Origin: Molanna angustata
Taxonomy: Eukaryota; Arthropoda; Insecta; Trichoptera; Molannidae
DNA: 64,000 bases
Assembly (NCBI GenBank): GCA_963576475.1
Contig: OY754978.1
Span: 11,958,799 to 12,022,798 of the forward strand
Direction: 5' to 3'
This document shows, piece by piece, positions 59,085-64,000 of the stretch. The translations under genes were made by a program, and so were the position numbers. Within the stretch, counting starts at the first letter, position 1; every line of letters starts with the position of its first letter. Under the pieces are notes generated by a model. The model was not told the origin of the DNA. It worked only from the letters and a program-made list of their open reading frames with translations, and made no database searches.

Positions 59085-59150
59085 ATCTTCAAAGTCACAA
59101 TTCTAGGATCGCTCTATACCAAGCACGAGATTCTTCTACTTATCTCTCTC
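59085..59150 (-). pseudogene. Scrap of the LINE at 56229-57010
   Basis: AGTCACAATTCTAGGATCG and ACCAAGCACGAGATTCTTC resemble the 3' end of the coding part at 56218-56265. Too short for more. Confidence 0.4.
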
Positions 59151-59256
59151 ACCCACTAACCCCTTTTATACTGCTATTTCAAATGTATTTCTTGAGTTTT
59201 TTTTCTTCTCAAATAATATGAATGCTAATAGGATCAAATAATCTAATCCACTGACA

Positions 59257-59805
59257 AAATATTTTTCTTAATAAAAAATGTTTGAGAAACCCCGGAATTT
59301 TTTTGAAAAAACTAATTTGAGATTTTGTATGTGTCTATGTTTATACCAATTTTCAGCGTTCTATCTTTTATGGTTTCTGAGATATATGGAAAAATAAACC
59401 AAAAATTCAAAAGTTGATAACCCCTGACTGAAACAAAAATTCACAATTCTGAGTATAAAAGTTTTGTAGGCCTATAACTGTTTATATATTCTGAAAATTT
59501 GGGCTCTGTAAATTGAGCGGATCAAAAGTTATAAGGGGGGACGGACACACACACACACACACAGACACACGAAATGGTCTACTTTAGTATACATATATTA
59601 TAAGGTCTTTGGTCTACTCCGAATACTGAGTAAATCCGTGTATGGAACAATATATGCTACGAAGCCTCTAAATTGGTGTTTTTTGACTTCAAATTTGGAA
59701 AAGCCGTGAAAAATATAGACCCTGCATACAATCTCGCGTATCCTGGCTTGAAACATTGTCGATATATTAAGAGAACAAAGTTCTCTCGAACAAATCGACA
59801 GTTGG
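59257..59805 (-). mobile_element. DINE/Helentron-like element, copy 3 (3'-truncated)
   Basis: It matches copy 1 from the TCCAACTGTCGATTTG start (59805 leftward) through the (GT)n-type microsatellite (59546-59570) to about 59257. The 3' hairpin end is missing. Confidence 0.65.
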
Positions 59806-59879
59806 ATTATTGACTATACATATATTTTTATGATTTTTATATTGTAAGGTCATTACGGCATAATTTTCTAAATATATCT

Positions 59880-59995
59880 AAAATATAGGAAAAACATCGA
59901 TGTATCGATTTTATTTTTTATTGCCGATGTTTTTTAACATCGATGTTTTCCAACATCGCTGATTTTAAGAACGATGTTGCATCCCTAGTTGTAAG
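59880..59995. other. ATCGATG-rich terminal fragment, possibly hAT-like
   Basis: Repeated ACATCGATGT/AACATCG motifs end in GATGTTGCATCCCTAG, whose complement CTAGGGATGCAACATC resembles hAT-type ends. No second end found. Confidence 0.35.
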
Positions 59996-60188
59996 ATGAA
60001 ACCCTATGAACACCACTGACCCAATTGGGAAAAACGTGTGTGTTCTTCCAAAAATAGATTTTTTAATTTTCACGTATGGCAACACCGCTGTACGTAAAGT
60101 GCAGAATTGGTCATAACATTATATGTACATAGTACTCCATTTCGCTGTGATATTTCGTTGAACAGTGCTGACATCTATACGTAATTCA

Positions 60189-60955
60189 TCAAACTGTCGA
60201 TTTGTTCAAGAAAACATTGTTCTCTTAACATATCGACAAAATATCATGCCAGGATACGCGAGATTTGTATGTAGGGTCTATATTTTTCACGGTTTTTCCA
60301 ACTTTGAAGTAAAAAAACACCAACTTAGAGGCTTCGCAGCATATATGTTGTCAACTTTTGAATTTTCACTTTATTTTTCCATATATCTCAGAAACCATAA
60401 AAGCTAGAACGTTGAAAATTGCTATGAATAGAGACAAATAAAAAATCTCAAATTGGTTTTTAAAAAAATTACTGGGTTTCTCAAACATTTTTTATAAGGA
60501 AAAATATTTTATGAGTTTAAATGCCTATATTTCCAAATCTTTTAAAAATATCAAAAAAAGCCGAAACATCGCAACAATATAATTTAATTTTTTATTTAAA
60601 ATATTAATATTGTAGCAGTACATCTCAAAATTTTTTTAACAATTTTTATGAAAATTGAATTTAGTGACGACATCGCTTCACACAATTTGTATGGCAGTTG
60701 CCTATACACAATATCTAAGAAACTCCATTATTTGAAACTTAATCTCCAAACATACATACCTACATACCAGCATGCTGTTTTCATATTCTGGGTATGAAAA
60801 AAGGAATGACCTCCATACTATCCTATTTCGACATACATACTAACATGTGTTAAAATTTTCAATAATTTGGATTTATGGGTTTATAGTTTGATTCTTATTC
60901 TTCAATATACATACTATGCTAACGACAGTTGGATCTCATGTGTTAATGCAACTAG
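60189..60955 (+). mobile_element. DINE/Helentron-like element, copy 4 (internally deleted)
   Basis: Starts TCAAACTGTCGATTTG and ends with ACGACAGTTGGATCTCATG, TGTTAATGCAACTAG and a following T. The microsatellite and its surroundings are deleted (junction near 60350). Length 767 bp. Confidence 0.65.
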
Positions 60956-61550
60956 TGTTAAATGCATGATTTTTACATTATTTTACAAGTCGGTACCTAA
61001 ATATAACAGTATGAAGATAGATTTAAAGTAACAATCAATACGAGTTTCAAATAATTGAGTACAGAAATGATATATTCACAATAGTAATTCTTTGAACTTT
61101 TCTTCTTTCTTTAGTCGAACCTATTTCTGAATACTCTTCTTATGTAAGTTTTTGATTCTATTTTGCATATTTTTTGTCAATGATTGACTTATTCACTTTA
61201 TTCCTATATTTCCTTTCTTCTTAATCATTTCTTTATTTAATCTAAAACTGTACATCTAACTCTTTTGTAATCATTTTCTTATAACTACTTGATTGTAACA
61301 TTTGTGCACTTTATATATTTTGTATCCTCTATATGTAAATAATTTGTATACCTTATTGTGTAAAAGTAACAGCCCCAGAACAGGTTTTGCCTAGTGGGGC
61401 GTTACTTACTTAACCTACATAATGTAAAAATGTCTTTGTATTAACAATAAATAAATAAATAAATAAATATTTCTATAATTTTCAATAATTTTATTTAATA
61501 ATTTACTATAAGGAATGTTTCCATATTTTTATTTATTTTTTATTTTATAT
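60956..61550 (+). other. AT-rich DNA with a LINE-type 3' tail
   Basis: 61340-61470 holds GTAACAGCCCCAGAACAGG, TGCCTAGTGGGGCGTTACTT and an (AATA)n end, resembling the 3' untranslated end of a jockey/CR1-like element in plus orientation. Nothing coding is recognised upstream. Confidence 0.4.
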
Positions 61551-61555
61551 TGCTT

Positions 61556-61746
61556 CTCGGTACTATCTCAAATATTAATTTAACACGCATCAAATAACAA
61601 GTTGTCACATTCTGGAGACTTACGATATTAATTGTCTCACAGGTCCAGACTGAAAACATAATTAAAAACAATTTCCACCGAGAATGGAACCCGGGACCTT
61701 CGGATGAGCAGTTAGATCGTCAACCAACTGAGTCACAAAGCCGACA
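61556..61746 (-). repeat. tRNA-derived SINE, copy 7
   Basis: Head complement with CCACCGAGAATGGAACCCGG and CAACTGAGTCACAAAGCCG, and a body with CAAATAACAAGTTGTCAC. Slightly degraded boxes. Confidence 0.8.
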
Positions 61747-61801
61747 TATATTTTTACTACAATTAGTTATGGTTTCTCTATTAAATTAGAATTAAATCGA
61801 A

Positions 61802-62038
61802 ATGTCTTTAAAATATAGAAAAAATCTTTTGGTTTACAAAATAAATAAACACCAAAATATTGATAAACGTCTATTAATTGGATTTCTTTATAACTATATG
61901 AATGTGGGCGCTTTTACAATTTTGTACAACAGGCCCAAAAAACCGAGATCCGGTCCTGAAAATGATAATATGATAAATGATCCATTGGACGTCAAAAATA
62001 TAAAAAAAATCGAATGGTTTTATAATTATGATGAATAG
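61802..62038 (+). CDS. Small open frame, 78 codons, unknown
   Basis: An ATG-initiated frame with mixed composition (LLIGFLYNYMNVGAFTILYN, then PKKPRSGPENDNM and a charged end KKIEWFYNYDE). No domain recognised, no promoter or splice evidence. It could be chance or a decayed exon. Confidence 0.15.
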   Translation: MSLKYRKNLLVYKINKHQNIDKRLLIGFLYNYMNVGAFTILYNRPKKPRSGPENDNMINDPLDVKNIKKIEWFYNYDE

Positions 62039-62454
62039 CGATCATTGTATTTCTTCGGTCACTGCTTCATTGGAAGTATGGAAGCTATGAGCTCTTGTTA
62101 AACAAGTTTTTGATACTTTATTACATCGACGTCAGCAGATGTCAGCTTCCATAGGCATTTTTCTCAAGAAGACATTATAAAATATATTTAAGAGGACATA
62201 TTAACTCAAACATCCCATTTGAAATCAAATTTCTAAAAATATGTTAACAGAGTGTTTCTAAAATCAGAATTTTAAATATTTCTCCACTGAATAGGCGTTA
62301 CGTAATTTTAAAATTTAGCATTAATTCCCATAAAAAATATTAAACATCCTCTTTTACATATTTTTTTAAATCGCTCCATAACTATTTTGTAGGAAATATA
62401 ATCTATTTTATTCTTTATTATTGCAAAAAATCTTTTTTATCCTGAAATAGTACC

Positions 62455-62770
62455 TACATTAAATCAAGGTGAATCGTTTGAACAAGATATCTTTTTTTGA
62501 GATTTTAATGTCATTTGCAAATAAATGCTATTTATAAATAATAAGAATAATACGGGTCCCATGTGGGAACCTTACGGTACACCATTTGACCCAACAAACT
62601 GAGAAGAAATAAATCCTCCGATTTTCACAGAAATTTTTGAATGGGTAATCCTACTTTTGAACCAGTTAAATATTTCCTCAGTGACTCCCAAAGCATTTAA
62701 TTTATAAAGAAGAATTTTATCATAAACTTGATATGTATAAACAGTATCTTTGGAAACGCTTTTCCAAAGT
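62455..62770 (-). pseudogene. Jockey-like reverse transcriptase relic
   Basis: The minus strand reads VYDKILLYKLNALGVTEEIF, NWFKSRITHSKISVKIGGFI, SSQFVGSNGVP, a stop, GSHMGPVLFLLF. After a frame change comes FANDIKIS, where active elements have the F/YADD catalytic motif. Multiple lesions, clearly dead. Confidence 0.75.
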
Positions 62771-62828
62771 AATATAGGCGCCTTTTCAGGTTCAAGCCTT
62801 CATCGCAGAGGCTTATAAATTAAGCCCG

Positions 62829-64000
62829 AGCTAATAATAATAATAATAAATTTGCATAATTTATATAGCGCCGTTTTTGTGAATATCTCACCTCAAGGGC
62901 GCTGAAAAAATGATTACTTTGTATCATTTCGGCTCTGGTAAGATTTGCGAAAAAGGTGCGTTTTGAGTTTTTTCCTGAACGAAGATATATTTTCGGTTTG
63001 TCTGAGGGTGTGTGGGAGCTTATTCCATGCATTTGGTCCTGCCACAGCAAATGCACGATCACCGAAATTAGTTGTGTGCACCCTGTTTATTTCAACTAAT
63101 TTCCCAACCATGGATGAAGAGGCAGAACGAAGTGATGATTGTCTGTCATTTATTGAAAGCGGAATGCACAGTTCGGAGAGGTAAGTAGGAGCCATACCAC
63201 GAAGTGCTTTAAAGATTATGAGACAGAGCTTATATTCAATTCTTTCGGGGACTTTAAGCCAATGTAGATTGCGAAGATGGTGAGAGATGTGAGAAAATTT
63301 GGAGGCTCCAGTGATGAGTCTGGCTGCAGCATTGAAAACTGACTGAATTTTATTAATTTCTTTCTTTGGTAAATTCGCATATATACCGTTACAATAATCC
63401 AAACGGGAGACAACAAAGGCGCTTACCAAATATTTCATGGCTTCAATTGGGATACTCCTTCGGATTGACTTTAAACGTCTTAGTTGAAAGAAAGCAGAAG
63501 AAGTAACTGTGTTAATTTGGTTTGAAAAGCTTAGATTTGAATCTATTTTGACTCCAAGAAGTTTAACACAGGATTTAGGAAGAATATCTGAATTTTCGAA
63601 AGTTAGTGGGGAAGTGTCTATTAAATGGCTTCGTTTGCGTGTTGCTGTCCAGAGTAGTTCTGTCTTTGTTGGGTTTAGCTTAAAATTTTTGCTGACATCC
63701 AAACACCGATATCTTCGATACATTTACAGATTGTGGTTTTTAGATGGTGAGCATTTTCTGGTGTGCAATAAAAGTAAAGCTGCCAATCGTCCGCATAACA
63801 GTGTGCGAGTAGTCCGTGGGAGTCAATGATTGAAAATATGTCTTTTGTGTATAAGATAAATAGTAACGGACCTAGCACGGAACCCTGGGGAACTCCGAAT
63901 TTTACAAAAGCGGGAGATGATTTTAGGTTATTGAATTTGATAGTTTGGTGTCGTCCTGTGAGATAAGATTGAAACCATTTATTTTTTAACAGATTTTAAT
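62829..64000 (-). mobile_element. L2-type LINE, 3' part (5' part outside window)
   Basis: A minus-strand non-LTR element with its 3' end near 62829-62850: a (TAA)n-type tail after a GGCGCTATATAAATTATGC-like stretch, as in L2/CR1 elements. The RT reading frame runs off the right edge of the window. Confidence 0.8.
62914..64000 (-). pseudogene. L2-type LINE ORF2, RT to C-terminus, one frameshift
   Basis: From the right edge the minus strand reads FGVPQGSVLGPLLFILYTKD, then the catalytic AHCYADDWQLYFY (about 63790), and TICKCIEDIGVWMSAK. At about 63690-63700 one base shifts the frame. Sense sequence then continues through KLNPTKTELLWTATRKRSHL, KLLGVKIDSNLSFSNQINTV, SRLDYCNGIYANLPKKEINK, VFNAAARLITGASK, LHWLKVPERIEYKLCLIIFK, and RAFAVAGPNAWNKLPHTLRQ to the stop near 62914. 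The C-terminus is typical of L2. Apart from the single shift at a run of A and T (63695-63700) it appears intact. Confidence 0.85.

Overview
The window is AT-rich eukaryotic DNA, most likely from an insect and probably a moth or butterfly. This is inferred from GTAGGTACCTAC-type tracts, a tRNA-derived SINE, and many LINE 3' ends of the type common in Lepidoptera. I find no convincing host protein-coding gene. Nearly everything recognisable is transposon-derived, so the window looks like an intergenic or intronic repeat landscape with nested insertions.

Layout. 1-10637: a Penelope-like element (PLE) open at the left edge, long (AT)n arrays, a ~3 kb unit duplicated in tandem (3182-6224 and 6225-8394), more (AT)n, then a second, 5'-truncated PLE preceded by an inverted copy of its own 3' tail. 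10638-16478: a young Ty3/gypsy LTR retrotransposon with identical 201-bp LTRs, inserted in (AT)n. 16479-25020: LINE fragments, SINE copies, a DINE/Helentron-like element nested in an older repeat, and two foldback or MITE-type elements. 25417-28656: a ~3.2 kb TIR element with palindrome-rich subterminal arrays and no coding capacity. 28890-47900: decayed LINE 3' ends, SINEs, a second MITE and long unannotated AT-rich DNA. 48500-64000: three more DINE-like copies, LINE relics, a 69-bp in-frame minisatellite, SINEs, and an L2-type LINE running off the right edge on the minus strand.

Most notable system: the gypsy element's Pol does not end after the integrase GPY/F module. It continues into a macrodomain resembling the ADP-ribosyl-acceptor hydrolase TARG1/OARD1, with counterparts of both TARG1 catalytic residues (Lys and Asp), followed by a CCCH zinc finger just before the stop. 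The same copy has lost a short piece of reverse transcriptase containing the catalytic YxDD motif, and the reading frame shifts there. The element is therefore young by its LTRs but should not be able to reverse-transcribe itself.

Other structures worth attention: PLE 3' ends that each join (AT)n arrays, a tandem array apparently amplified from a LINE 3' terminus, and the paired GTGTCGACAC palindromes near both ends of the 25417-28656 element.
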